The translations under genes and the position numbers were made by a program. A stretch of DNA of 64,000 nucleotides from Salinispora mooreana. GTDB lineage: Bacteria > Actinomycetota > Actinomycetes > Mycobacteriales > Micromonosporaceae. Each line of letters opens with the position of its first letter. Position 1 is the first letter of the stretch. The stretch spans positions 2,099,149-2,163,148 of the forward strand of contig NZ_KB900614.1 in NCBI RefSeq assembly GCF_000379065.1, read 5' to 3'. Under the pieces are notes generated by a model. It was not told the origin of the DNA and did no database searches. It saw only the letters and a list, made by a program, of their open reading frames with translations. Below, piece by piece: positions 27,249-35,388 of this stretch.

Positions 27249-28639
27249 TGGTCCTCCAGGGCTCGGTAGTCAGGCTTTCCGGTGGCGGTCAGCGGCAGCG
27301 CGTCAACGCTGCGGACCAGGATTCCGGAGGAGTGGGTGCCCAGCCCTTCGGCAGCCTCGGCTCGAATTCGGGCCCGCCGGTCGTCGTCGGCGCCCTCAGC
27401 GACCAGCACCAAGCGATCTGGGCCAGCCACGGCCGCGAGCGGCCCATGCTGTGCGAGTGACCGCTCGACATCGTCGAGGTTGACCCGCACCCCAAAAATC
27501 TTGGCGATGCGCTTGGTACGCCCGGTGATGTAGAGGAAGCCCTCGTCGTCCAGTCGGCCGAGATCGCCGGTACGCAGCACCCCGCCCAGATCATCGCCCC
27601 GGGCCAGGTCAGCAGCGGTCTCGGCGTACCCCATCATCACGTTGTCGCCCCGGTAGATGATCTCGCCGGTGCGTCCCGGCTCGGTCGTCTCGGGCCCCTC
27701 GCCCGGGTTGACAGTGATCGCACCACCGGGCACCGGAACACCCACCGAGCCCAGCTTCGCGGGGAGTCGGTCCGCAGGCAGCACGGTCATGCGCGCGGTG
27801 GCCTCGGTCTGCCCGTACATGACGAAGAACCGCCCGCCAACCGCGGCCATCCGGCGATGGAACTCCTCGACCAGGTCAGGATTCAGCCGTCCGCCGGCCT
27901 GGGTCAGCGTCCGCAGCCGGGGGTAGCGGGCGGGGTCGAAGCGAAGCCGGCGCAGCATTTCGTACTGGTATGGCACTGCGGCCAGCGAGGTGATCTGATT
28001 CCGGTCCATGCTGGACCAGAAGTCCCGCGTCGTCAGCGCGTTCTCCTCGACCACCACGGTGGCGCCGGCGTGTAGGTGACTGGTGAGCACCGACAGCCCG
28101 AAGGTGTAGTGCAGCGGCAGGCTGGTCGGCGCGACCTCGTCGCCGTCGAGCCCAAGCGCCGCGCCGATTGCCGCGGCGTTGGCCAGCACCGCCGCCCGGG
28201 AGAGCCGGACCAGCTTGGGACTGCCGGTCGAGCCGGAGGTGGTCAGCAGCAGCGCCAGGTCGGGGTGCGGGGCCGGCCCGGCCTCCCCGGTGCGACGCTG
28301 GTAGTCACCCAGCCGCCGGTCCGGCCCGGCGCGATACCCGGGCAGCACCTCGGCGTCACTGCACAGCACCGCCGGACGAAAGCGATCGGCCAACTCGGCC
28401 AACCGCTCCCGATCGACTCGCGGATCAACCAGGGCAATCGGCCGGCTGGCGTGCAGCGCCGCGAGGAACCGCAGGACCGCGGCGACCGTGGTGGGCATGG
28501 CGGCCAGCATCGTTCCAGGCGGCTCCCGGTCCAGTGCGGCGGCAAGGTCCGCGACCCGGTGATGTAGGTCGACGCCGCCGAGCGTGGCACCGTTGGCCGC
28601 GTCGACCAGACGAGTGTCGGGGTGCAGCAGGCCGTTCAT
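27242..28639 (-). CDS. AMP-dependent acyl ligase
   Basis: A 465-aa ANL-superfamily enzyme, slightly short for the group. Adenylation motifs: [12 protein letters not shown] (about residue 130), [23 protein letters not shown] and the hinge [10 protein letters not shown]. The catalytic C-terminal lysine is in L-T-A-T-G-K-P-D-Y. It probably adenylates a carboxylic acid and loads it onto the 80-aa carrier protein of the same operon, but CoA as acceptor cannot be excluded. Having both this and a LuxE-like activator in one operon is unusual. Confidence 0.87.
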   Translation of the reverse strand: MNGLLHPDTRLVDAANGATLGGVDLHHRVADLAAALDREPPGTMLAAMPTTVAAVLRFLAALHASRPIALVDPRVDRERLAELADRFRPAVLCSDAEVLPGYRAGPDRRLGDYQRRTGEAGPAPHPDLALLLTTSGSTGSPKLVRLSRAAVLANAAAIGAALGLDGDEVAPTSLPLHYTFGLSVLTSHLHAGATVVVEENALTTRDFWSSMDRNQITSLAAVPYQYEMLRRLRFDPARYPRLRTLTQAGGRLNPDLVEEFHRRMAAVGGRFFVMYGQTEATARMTVLPADRLPAKLGSVGVPVPGGAITVNPGEGPETTEPGRTGEIIYRGDNVMMGYAETAADLARGDDLGGVLRTGDLGRLDDEGFLYITGRTKRIAKIFGVRVNLDDVERSLAQHGPLAAVAGPDRLVLVAEGADDDRRARIRAEAAEGLGTHSSGILVRSVDALPLTATGKPDYRALEDQC

Positions 28640-29397
28640 GGGGTGAGACCGCCGTCCACTCCGACCACCTGACCAGTCACGAAGCTCGCCGCCGGGTCCA
28701 CTAGGAAGGCCACCACCTCGGCGACCTCCTCCGGCTCCCCAAACCGGCCCAGCGGTGTCGCCGCGATCCTGGCCGCCCGGCCTTCGGCGTCCAGGTCAGC
28801 GAGCAGGTCGGTACGGATGAAGCCGGGCGCCACCGCGTTGACCCGGATTCCCGCCGGACCGAGTTCCTTCGCGGCGGCCCGAGTCAGCCCCTCAATTGCC
28901 GCCTTACTGCCGGCGTAGACGGCCTGGCCTGCGGCCCCGGCGGTGCCCACCACCGAGGCGGTGAGCACCGCCGCTGGGCGTTGTCCCCGCCGCAGCAGCC
29001 GAACGCCCTGCTGGAGGGTATGCGCCGCGCCGACAGCGTTGACCGAGAAGAGCCGTTCGATCGTCGGATCGGCGACTGAACCGAGTAGACCCGCCGCGTG
29101 CACTCCGGCGTTGACCACGAGTGCGTCCAGCCGGCGCCAGCGCTGGAATACGAGCCGGATCAGCGCGCGGACCTGCTCCGGGTCCGCGACGTCACCGTGC
29201 ACCGCCAGATGCGGGCCACCCGGCAGTGCCGTGGCAACCTGCTCGGCGTCGCCGAGAGTCCGGCCGTGAACGGCGACAGCGTAGCCCGCCGTGGCCAGGC
29301 GGGTCGCGACAGCCCGACCGATTCCACGAGTCGAGCCGGTGATCAGCGCGTACCGCGGGTCCGTCAGTTCAGGCTGCTCAGTCGGCGAGGACGACAC
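28636..29397 (-). CDS. SDR oxidoreductase, FabG-like ketoreductase
   Basis: A 253-aa classical short-chain dehydrogenase. The cofactor motif T-G-S-T-R-G-I-G lies near residue 22, with V-V-N-A-G-V, the catalytic serine in T-A-S-V-V-G, the Y-A-G-S-K motif and the typical ending [12 protein letters not shown]. The sequence looks closest to beta-ketoacyl-ACP reductases. It overlaps the carrier-protein stop by 20 nt and the ligase start by 4 nt. With a carrier protein next to it, reduction of a 3-ketoacyl-ACP to a 3-hydroxyacyl group is a natural guess. Confidence 0.85.
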   Translation of the reverse strand: MSSSPTEQPELTDPRYALITGSTRGIGRAVATRLATAGYAVAVHGRTLGDAEQVATALPGGPHLAVHGDVADPEQVRALIRLVFQRWRRLDALVVNAGVHAAGLLGSVADPTIERLFSVNAVGAAHTLQQGVRLLRRGQRPAAVLTASVVGTAGAAGQAVYAGSKAAIEGLTRAAAKELGPAGIRVNAVAPGFIRTDLLADLDAEGRAARIAATPLGRFGEPEEVAEVVAFLVDPAASFVTGQVVGVDGGLTP

Positions 29398-29620
29398 CGT
29401 GCTTCTCCAGAATCTGCTGCGCGCGGTGGAAGGAGCTGAGGTCGATCACCTCGTCAGTGTCGAGCATCACCTCGAACTCGTCCTCGATCGCGGCGACCAG
29501 GGACATGTGCGCAAGCGAGTCCCACTGCGCGCTACCCCGATATTCCAAGTCGTCTACCGGAAGTTCATTCGGAATTTCTAAGGAATTACGAAAGACTTTT
29601 CTAAGTCGTTCGAGTTCCAC
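29378..29620 (-). CDS. Acyl carrier protein
   Basis: An 80-aa acidic helical carrier. The phosphopantetheine serine is Ser35 in Q-W-D-S-L-A-H-M, followed by helix III-type [14 protein letters not shown] 29620 has AGGAG 7 nt upstream, which decides the start; longer in-frame starts add a basic segment unlike ACPs. It is the first gene of the operon ACP, SDR, ligase, LuxE-like, LuxC-like and is divergent from pseB. It presumably tethers the acyl intermediate. Confidence 0.85.
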   Translation of the reverse strand: MELERLRKVFRNSLEIPNELPVDDLEYRGSAQWDSLAHMSLVAAIEDEFEVMLDTDEVIDLSSFHRAQQILEKHGVVLAD

Positions 29621-29859
29621 CGCGACACTCCTCACCATCCGGCACACGCGGCCGGATCGACGGCCGAGTGTAGCTGAAAAAGTTGCGCCAAACTTGGACG
29701 CCAAACTGGGCTGCCGCAACTGCCCGAAAAGCTGCTAGCATTCGCACGGCCAACCGCGAAGTGCAGCACCGGGAAACGACGACACCCGACCAATCGCGCC
29801 CCAGCGCCACCACAGACCCCGAGCGCGGTAGCCGCATAAGCAGGAACGGAGTACCAAAG

Positions 29860-30843
29860 TTGAGCGTGTTAGACGGTTCATCCATCTTGATTACCGGAGG
29901 AACCGGCTCCTTCGGGAAGGCATTTCTCCGAAACATCCTCACCCAAGCGACACCGGCTCGGGTAGTGGTGCTATCCCGAGACGAGCTCAAGCAGTACGAA
30001 TTTCGTCGGGAACTTGGCAACGATCCACGTCTTCGCTGGTTCATCGGCGACATCCGGGACCGACACCGACTCACCCGGGCAATGCACGGCATCGACTTCG
30101 TGGTGCACGCCGCCGCCCTCAAGCAGGTCGATACCGCCGAGTACAACCCCTCGGAATTCATCGCTACGAACATCACCGGTTCCCAGCACGTCGTTGATGC
30201 CGCCATCGAGGCCGGAGTGCAGAGGGTCATCGCACTCTCCACCGACAAGGCATCCAGCCCGATCAACTTGTACGGGGCAACGAAGCTCGTTGCCGACAAA
30301 CTCTTCATCTCGGCCAACCACTACGCCGCCGGTCACCCGACCCGCTTCGCCGTGGTCCGCTACGGCAATGTGATGGGCAGCCGTGGCTCGGTGGTGCCGC
30401 TGTTCCGGCGACTCGCCGCCGAGGGCCGGAGCCTGCCCATCACCGACAAGCGAATGACCCGGTTCTGGATCACCCTGGAGCAGGCGGTCCAGTTCGTCTT
30501 GGACTCATTTGAGCAGATGCAGGGCGGCGAGCTGTTCGTGCCACGCATCCCCAGCATGCGCATCCTCGACTTGGTCGAGGCGGTCGCCCCGGAGGCCACC
30601 ACGCACGAGATCGGCATTCGCCCAGGCGAGAAGCTGCACGAGGAGATGATCGCGCCGGACGACAGCCGCCGCACGCTGCGGGCCGCCGACCGGTTCATCG
30701 TGCAGCCGACCATCGCCACCTGGGGCTACCAGCCTCCGAGTGACTGCGAGCCGGTGCCGGACGGGTTCGCCTACCAGTCGGACAGCAACGACCTGTGGCT
30801 CACCCCAGACCAGATGCGCGACATGCTCAGGATCACCGCGTGA
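29860..30843 (+). CDS. pseB: UDP-GlcNAc 4,6-dehydratase (inverting), first step of Pse synthesis
   Basis: A 327-aa extended SDR. The cofactor motif is T-G-G-T-G-S-F-G-K-A at the N-terminus, followed by V-L-S-R-D-E-L-K-Q-Y-E-F, H-A-A-A-L-K-Q-V and the catalytic D-K-A-S-S-P-I-N-L-Y-G-A-T-K. This form (S-P-I-N-x-Y-G-A-T-K, with Lys in place of the usual Tyr-x-x-x-Lys neighbour pattern of RmlB) is typical of PseB/FlaA1. TTG 29860 follows GGAG at 8 nt; a GTG at 29866 is possible. A rare TTA codon is codon 4 (29869). It overlaps pseC by 4 nt. Confidence 0.92.
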   Translation: MSVLDGSSILITGGTGSFGKAFLRNILTQATPARVVVLSRDELKQYEFRRELGNDPRLRWFIGDIRDRHRLTRAMHGIDFVVHAAALKQVDTAEYNPSEFIATNITGSQHVVDAAIEAGVQRVIALSTDKASSPINLYGATKLVADKLFISANHYAAGHPTRFAVVRYGNVMGSRGSVVPLFRRLAAEGRSLPITDKRMTRFWITLEQAVQFVLDSFEQMQGGELFVPRIPSMRILDLVEAVAPEATTHEIGIRPGEKLHEEMIAPDDSRRTLRAADRFIVQPTIATWGYQPPSDCEPVPDGFAYQSDSNDLWLTPDQMRDMLRITA

Positions 30844-31994
30844 CGGCCATGCTCCCGTACGGCCGCCAGTCCATCGTCGAGGACGATGTGACCGCGGTCG
30901 CCGACGTTCTCCGGGGGGACTGGCTCACCACCGGCCCCCAGGTATCGGCGTTCGAGGGTGACTTGGCGCGCTGGACCGGCGGAGTCGACTGCGCCGTGGT
31001 CGCCAACGGCACCGCCGCACTGCACACCGCCTACGCGGCGGCCGGGGTTGGTCCCGGCGACGAGGTGGTCGTGCCGCCGATGACCTTCGTGGCCACCGCC
31101 AGCACCGCCGTCGCCCTCGGCGCCACGGTGGTCTTCGCCGATGTCGAGGAGGGGACCTTCACCCTGGACCCGGGGGCGGCCGCCGCCGCGGTCACGTCAC
31201 GCACCCGAGTGGTGGCGGCGGTGGACTACGCCGGCCACCCGGCCGACTACGACGCCCTCCGTCCAGCCCTGTCCGGCAGCGACGCACTACTACTCGCCGA
31301 CGCCGCGCACTCCATCGGTGCCGCCTACCGCGGCCAGCCGGTCGGCTCGCTGGCTGACCTGACCACGTTCTCGTTCTTCCCCACGAAGAACCTCACCACC
31401 GCGGAGGGCGGCGCGGTCGCAGCCACCGACCCGGCCGTGCTGGAGCGCGCCCGCCGGTTCCGCAACCACGGCCTGGTCCGGAGCCGGGCCGAACAGCGCT
31501 GGCCGGACGAGGGCGGTTGGCACCAGGAGGTGCACGAGTTCGGCCTCAACTATCGACTGCCCGACGTGCTCTGTGCGCTCGGCCGCAGCCAGCTGCGCCG
31601 GCTCGGCGAGTTCCTCACCGCCCGGGAACGTCTCGTGCGACGGTACGATGAGACTCTCGCCGACCTGCCCGGGGTGCTGCTTCCCACCCGCCGCTATTGG
31701 GCCCGCCCAGCCTGGCACCTGTACCCGATCCGGGTGCTCGACGGGCGGCGGCGCGAAGTCTACGACCGGATGCGGGCCGCCGGCATCGGGGTGCAGGTCA
31801 ACTACCTTCCGGCGCACCTCCACCCGGTCTTCGCCGACCTCGGCTACCGGCGCGGGTCCTGTCCGGTCGCCGAGGCGTTCTACGATCAGCAGCTCTCCCT
31901 TCCGTTGTACCCAGGGCTCAGTGACACCGACCAGGAACGGGTCGTTGACGCCCTCACCACCGCGCTGCGGGCACCGGCGCCGACCACTGTGTGA
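30840..31994 (+). CDS. pseC: UDP-4-keto-sugar aminotransferase
   Basis: A 384-aa PLP enzyme of the DegT/DnrJ/EryC1 family. It opens M-L-P-Y-G-R-Q-S-I-V-E-D-D, the usual PseC start (P-Y-x-x-Q-x-I-x-x-x-D). The PLP lysine is in F-F-P-T-K-N-L-T-T-A-E-G-G, and D-A-A-H-S-I-G lies before it. It would transfer an amino group from glutamate to C4 of the PseB product. The GTG start is fused to the pseB stop as GTGA; ATG 30849 is an alternative. Confidence 0.92.
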   Translation: MTAMLPYGRQSIVEDDVTAVADVLRGDWLTTGPQVSAFEGDLARWTGGVDCAVVANGTAALHTAYAAAGVGPGDEVVVPPMTFVATASTAVALGATVVFADVEEGTFTLDPGAAAAAVTSRTRVVAAVDYAGHPADYDALRPALSGSDALLLADAAHSIGAAYRGQPVGSLADLTTFSFFPTKNLTTAEGGAVAATDPAVLERARRFRNHGLVRSRAEQRWPDEGGWHQEVHEFGLNYRLPDVLCALGRSQLRRLGEFLTARERLVRRYDETLADLPGVLLPTRRYWARPAWHLYPIRVLDGRRREVYDRMRAAGIGVQVNYLPAHLHPVFADLGYRRGSCPVAEAFYDQQLSLPLYPGLSDTDQERVVDALTTALRAPAPTTV

Positions 31995-32004
31995 GACGGA
32001 ACCG

Positions 32005-32862
32005 ATGCATCACGCCAACCACTTCTACGGCCACGCCCACGTGCTAGCCCGATACTGCGGGTTCGGCGACCGGCACCCGCCCCGGATCAACGGCTATGTT
32101 CAGCACGGCTGGAACATCGGCGACGGGCTGGCACCCGGCCATCCGTACGTCGAGCGAACACCGAGTCTGCTCTGGTCTGCCCAGACCCGTCGCCGGGCCT
32201 GGGCAGTGGGACGGCGAAACGTCGTCGTTGTCGGGGCACCATTCGCCTACCTGCTCGCGCTGCGTCCGACGGATCCCCAACCGTCGAAGGCCAAGCCGAC
32301 GGTACGGGAGGGCACCATCTGGTACCCGTTCCATGGCTGGGAGGGGCAGCATGTCAAGGGCGACCACAAGGAACTGATCGCCCGGATCCGGGCGACCGAG
32401 CCCGGTCCGGTGACGGTGTGCCTCTACTGGCACGAGTACGGCATGCGCCGGGTACGTCAGCTCTACGAGAAGGCCGGCTTCCGGGTCATCTGTCACGGTT
32501 ACCGCGGCCACTGGTGGCGGGACACCGACCCGCTCTTCCTCGACAAGCAGCTCACCGAGCTGCGCCGGCACCAGCGGGTCGCCTCCAACCGGCTGACCAG
32601 CGCCATCTTCTACGGCATCGCCGCCGGGTGTGAGCCGGCTGTCTACGGTGATCCGATGGTGCTCGCCGACGAAGATCCCACCTTCGGCGGCACCGCTCGG
32701 ATTCGTAGACAGTGGCCGGAACTTCACGGTGAGTCGGTCAATCTGTCCACCGCCGTTGACATCGCCCGCGCCGAACTGGGCACCGACCATCGCTGCGCCC
32801 CCGCCGAGCTACGCGAGTTGCTCGGCTGGACGCACCCTCAGGAGAGTGACCTTGACGACTGA
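32005..32862 (+). CDS. Unrecognised protein of the Pse locus, possible GT-B transferase
   Basis: A 285-aa soluble protein between pseC and the methyltransferase-like gene. It starts with N-H-F-Y-G-H-A-H and has N-G-Y-V-Q-H-G-W-N-I-G-D-G, a central L-Y-W-H-E-Y-G segment and a C-terminal S-N-R-L-T-S-A-I-F-Y-G-I-A-A-G-C-E-P. Such a tail, a buried helix with a small-residue turn followed by a proline, resembles the nucleotide-sugar-binding end of GT-B enzymes. I know no family name for it. Because no other dedicated CMP-Pse transferase is visible, it is a candidate. The ATG at 32005 is 10 nt from the pseC stop. Confidence 0.6.
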   Translation: MHHANHFYGHAHVLARYCGFGDRHPPRINGYVQHGWNIGDGLAPGHPYVERTPSLLWSAQTRRRAWAVGRRNVVVVGAPFAYLLALRPTDPQPSKAKPTVREGTIWYPFHGWEGQHVKGDHKELIARIRATEPGPVTVCLYWHEYGMRRVRQLYEKAGFRVICHGYRGHWWRDTDPLFLDKQLTELRRHQRVASNRLTSAIFYGIAAGCEPAVYGDPMVLADEDPTFGGTARIRRQWPELHGESVNLSTAVDIARAELGTDHRCAPAELRELLGWTHPQESDLDD

Positions 32863-34660
32863 CACCGACCAAGCCCAGCAGATCATGCTGCCCGGCGGCG
32901 AGATGCTGGCTTGGTCCGACCTCCATACCGAGGAGCTGACCGACGGCGGGCCCCTCGGCGCCCTCAGCGCCCGGGTGGTGCCGGCCGGCGCTCGGGTGCT
33001 ACTGGCTGGGCCGCACGCGCCCGGCGTCCTCGATCGGCTGGCCCAGGCCGAGGTAACCTGTCTGCTCCGCAGCCACGTGGACGGGGTGGCGCTGGCCGAA
33101 CATGCGGCGCACCGCACGGTCCGAGTGATCGTCGGCGGCCCGGCGGGGTTGCCCGCCGACGAGACATATGACGTGGTTATCGCCACGTCCGGGCTGGACT
33201 CGATGGAATCCATTGAGGGAGCCCGTCTCGGTTGGGACGGAGTGCTGGCCGTGCTGGCCGACAGGTTACGTCCGGGCGGGACCCTGCTGCTACGTATGGA
33301 CAATCCCGTGGGTCTGCACCGGATCGTTGACATATCCCCCTGGTACGCCGCCCGGGACGACAACCGGTGGACCGTGGAAGGGGTTCTGGATGCCGGCCAC
33401 CCCGCCAACCTCGACCAGTTGCGCAGCCGCCTCGCCGATGTCGGCCTCATCCCAGACACTGCTTTCGCGGCGTATCCGCACCCCAAGGCGGTAACCGCGC
33501 TAGTGGCTACCGGAGCACTCGACCAGGGGACCTCCGCCGGCCTGCTCGACGCCGTGCTCCACAATTCCTGCGCGGACGGGTACGCCGACCAGTCGGTCCT
33601 TCAGGACCCGGCCCGACTCGCGGTGGACGCGCTGCACGCCGGGCTAGCCTCGGGGCTCGCCCCCGCGTGGGTGGTGCATGCCCGGCGCGGCCCGCTCCCG
33701 GCGGCGGAGCCGACCGACCTGCCGGTGGCGCTGGTCCACACCGGTCCGCCCGACGTGGGGGGAATCGAGGTGGTGACCGCCGGGCAGGATTGGCATTGGC
33801 AGGTTACCCAGCCGCCGTTGCGAACCGCGCCGAGTGCCAGCCCGGCGTACCGGGATCCCGGAGCGCTGACCGGGCCGGTTCCGTCTGGCCGCCTCCTGCG
33901 CACCCTGCTGTTGGACGCCTGCCTACGGCAGGACCTGGCGCAGCTACGGGCGTTGCTCTCCGGATACGCCCACTGGCTCGACTCGTTCACCGTTGACGGC
34001 CGGATCTTCGGCGCGCCGGCACTGGCCGGGTTCGACAACGTGGTGGTGGACGGAGAGCGGTTTGCCGTACTTGACCCGAGCTGGCGGGCTGCCGCCCCGC
34101 TTCCGGTGGATGTCGCGCTGGCCCGCGGCCTCTGGCGGTTCGCCACCACCCTGCTGACGGGCGGCTACTCCCACCCCTGGTCTTCCACTCTCGACCTGGC
34201 TGGGCTCACCGTTGTTCTTGGCGGGGTGGCTGGTCGTGACCTCGACCGGGCCACTGTCCGCGTGGCGGTGGAGACCGAGGCGGCGCTCGTCGCCGCAATG
34301 ACAGGTGTGGACGCGGCAGGCGAAGAGAAGCTTCTTGACGAGTTGAACGCCTTGGAGCCAAACTCACCGCCCCCCGGCACCCGAAGTTACCAACAGCTAC
34401 ACGAGGCGTGGCTACGCCAGCGCGAGGAACTGGGCCGGATACAGGCGGTGCTGCGCTGGACCGAAGACCTGATCACCAGCCGGGAACGGGCGTTACGCCG
34501 AGCGGACAGCATGATCAAAGTGTTGAGCGGGTCGGTCAGCTTCCGGCTGGGCCGACTGGTCATCACCCCAGCCCGCTGGGCCAGACGTGCCGCCAGGGCG
34601 CTGAAGCGACGCCTACGTAGGGCGCTGAAGCAGCGGGCGGTGCGGGGTGAGCAGCAGTGA
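32852..34660 (+). CDS. SAM-methyltransferase-like protein with extra C-terminal domain
   Basis: A 602-aa protein. Residues about 1-190 look like a Rossmann methyltransferase: A-R-V-L-L-A-G-P-H-A-P-G as a divergent motif I, Y-D-V-V-I-A-T-S-G and L-R-P-G-G-T-L-L-L-R. The part around residues 370-470 (F-D-N-V-V-V-D-G-E-R-F-A-V-L-D-P-S-W) resembles a kinase-like phosphotransferase core. The last 100 residues are helical and strongly basic. TTG 32852 with AGGAG 7 nt upstream is preferred; GTG 32846 is too close to it. It overlaps the preceding gene and pseF. It may methylate or cap the polymer, as WbdD-type fusions do; this is inference. Confidence 0.65.
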   Translation: MTTDTDQAQQIMLPGGEMLAWSDLHTEELTDGGPLGALSARVVPAGARVLLAGPHAPGVLDRLAQAEVTCLLRSHVDGVALAEHAAHRTVRVIVGGPAGLPADETYDVVIATSGLDSMESIEGARLGWDGVLAVLADRLRPGGTLLLRMDNPVGLHRIVDISPWYAARDDNRWTVEGVLDAGHPANLDQLRSRLADVGLIPDTAFAAYPHPKAVTALVATGALDQGTSAGLLDAVLHNSCADGYADQSVLQDPARLAVDALHAGLASGLAPAWVVHARRGPLPAAEPTDLPVALVHTGPPDVGGIEVVTAGQDWHWQVTQPPLRTAPSASPAYRDPGALTGPVPSGRLLRTLLLDACLRQDLAQLRALLSGYAHWLDSFTVDGRIFGAPALAGFDNVVVDGERFAVLDPSWRAAAPLPVDVALARGLWRFATTLLTGGYSHPWSSTLDLAGLTVVLGGVAGRDLDRATVRVAVETEAALVAAMTGVDAAGEEKLLDELNALEPNSPPPGTRSYQQLHEAWLRQREELGRIQAVLRWTEDLITSRERALRRADSMIKVLSGSVSFRLGRLVITPARWARRAARALKRRLRRALKQRAVRGEQQ

Positions 34661-35388
34661 CCCGCATCGTCGGCATCGTCCAGGCCCGGATGGGTTCGTC
34701 CCGGCTTCCCGGCAAGGTGCTGCGTCCGCTCGCCGGACGTAGCGTCCTCGGCCGGGTGGTCCGGGCCGCCCGGGAAAGCGAAAGGCTGTCCGACCTGGTC
34801 GTGGCCACCAGCACCGAGCCAGGTGATGACGCGGTCGTGGACGAGTGCGCCAAGCTCGACGTCGCCTGCCACCGCGGACCGGTGGACGACGTCCTCGACC
34901 GCTTCATCGGCGCATTCGACGCGCACCCGGGGGACGCGGTGGCCCGCTTCACCGCCGACTGTCCCCTACTCGACCCGGCGGTCGTCCGCCTCGTCGCAGA
35001 CGTCTACCAGGCAGTCCCCGGCCTCGACTACGTGAGTACCTCGATCGCCCGCACCCTGCCCCGGGGCCTGGATGTCGAGATTATCCACGCGGACGCGCTG
35101 CGAACCCTGCACCGGATCGCCACCGACCATCACCGGGTCCACGTCACCTCGTACGCGTACACCCGTCCGGAAATGTTCCGGGTGCTTGGGGTGACCCTCA
35201 CCCCCGACCGCTCCGACCTGAGGCTCACCCTTGACACCGAGCAGGACCTGGCCCTGGTACGCGCGGTAGCCGACCACTTCGGTGATGTCACCGTGCCGCT
35301 GGCCACGCTCGCCGACTGGCTCGCCGACCAACCAGCACTGCGGACCCTCAACGCCGACGTCCGGCAAAAACGGCTGGAGGAGGCGTGA
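34657..35388 (+). CDS. pseF: SpsF-like cytidylyltransferase (CMP-Pse synthetase candidate)
   Basis: A 243-aa nucleotidyltransferase. It begins I-V-G-I-V-Q-A-R-M-G-S-S-R-L-P-G-K-V-L, the SpsF form of the CTP-binding loop, and has H-R-G-P-V-D-D-V-L-D-R-F and A-D-C-P-L-L-D-P later on. SpsF-type proteins replace NeuA/PseF-type synthetases in Gram-positive Pse loci. It would make CMP-Pse from Pse and CTP. GTGA overlaps on both sides tie it to its neighbours. Confidence 0.85.
   Translation: MTRIVGIVQARMGSSRLPGKVLRPLAGRSVLGRVVRAARESERLSDLVVATSTEPGDDAVVDECAKLDVACHRGPVDDVLDRFIGAFDAHPGDAVARFTADCPLLDPAVVRLVADVYQAVPGLDYVSTSIARTLPRGLDVEIIHADALRTLHRIATDHHRVHVTSYAYTRPEMFRVLGVTLTPDRSDLRLTLDTEQDLALVRAVADHFGDVTVPLATLADWLADQPALRTLNADVRQKRLEEA

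Noticed and set aside
26199..29620. A nonribosomal peptide or polyketide cluster
   Set aside because: There is a stand-alone ligase and carrier protein but no condensation, ketosynthase, acyltransferase or thioesterase domain.
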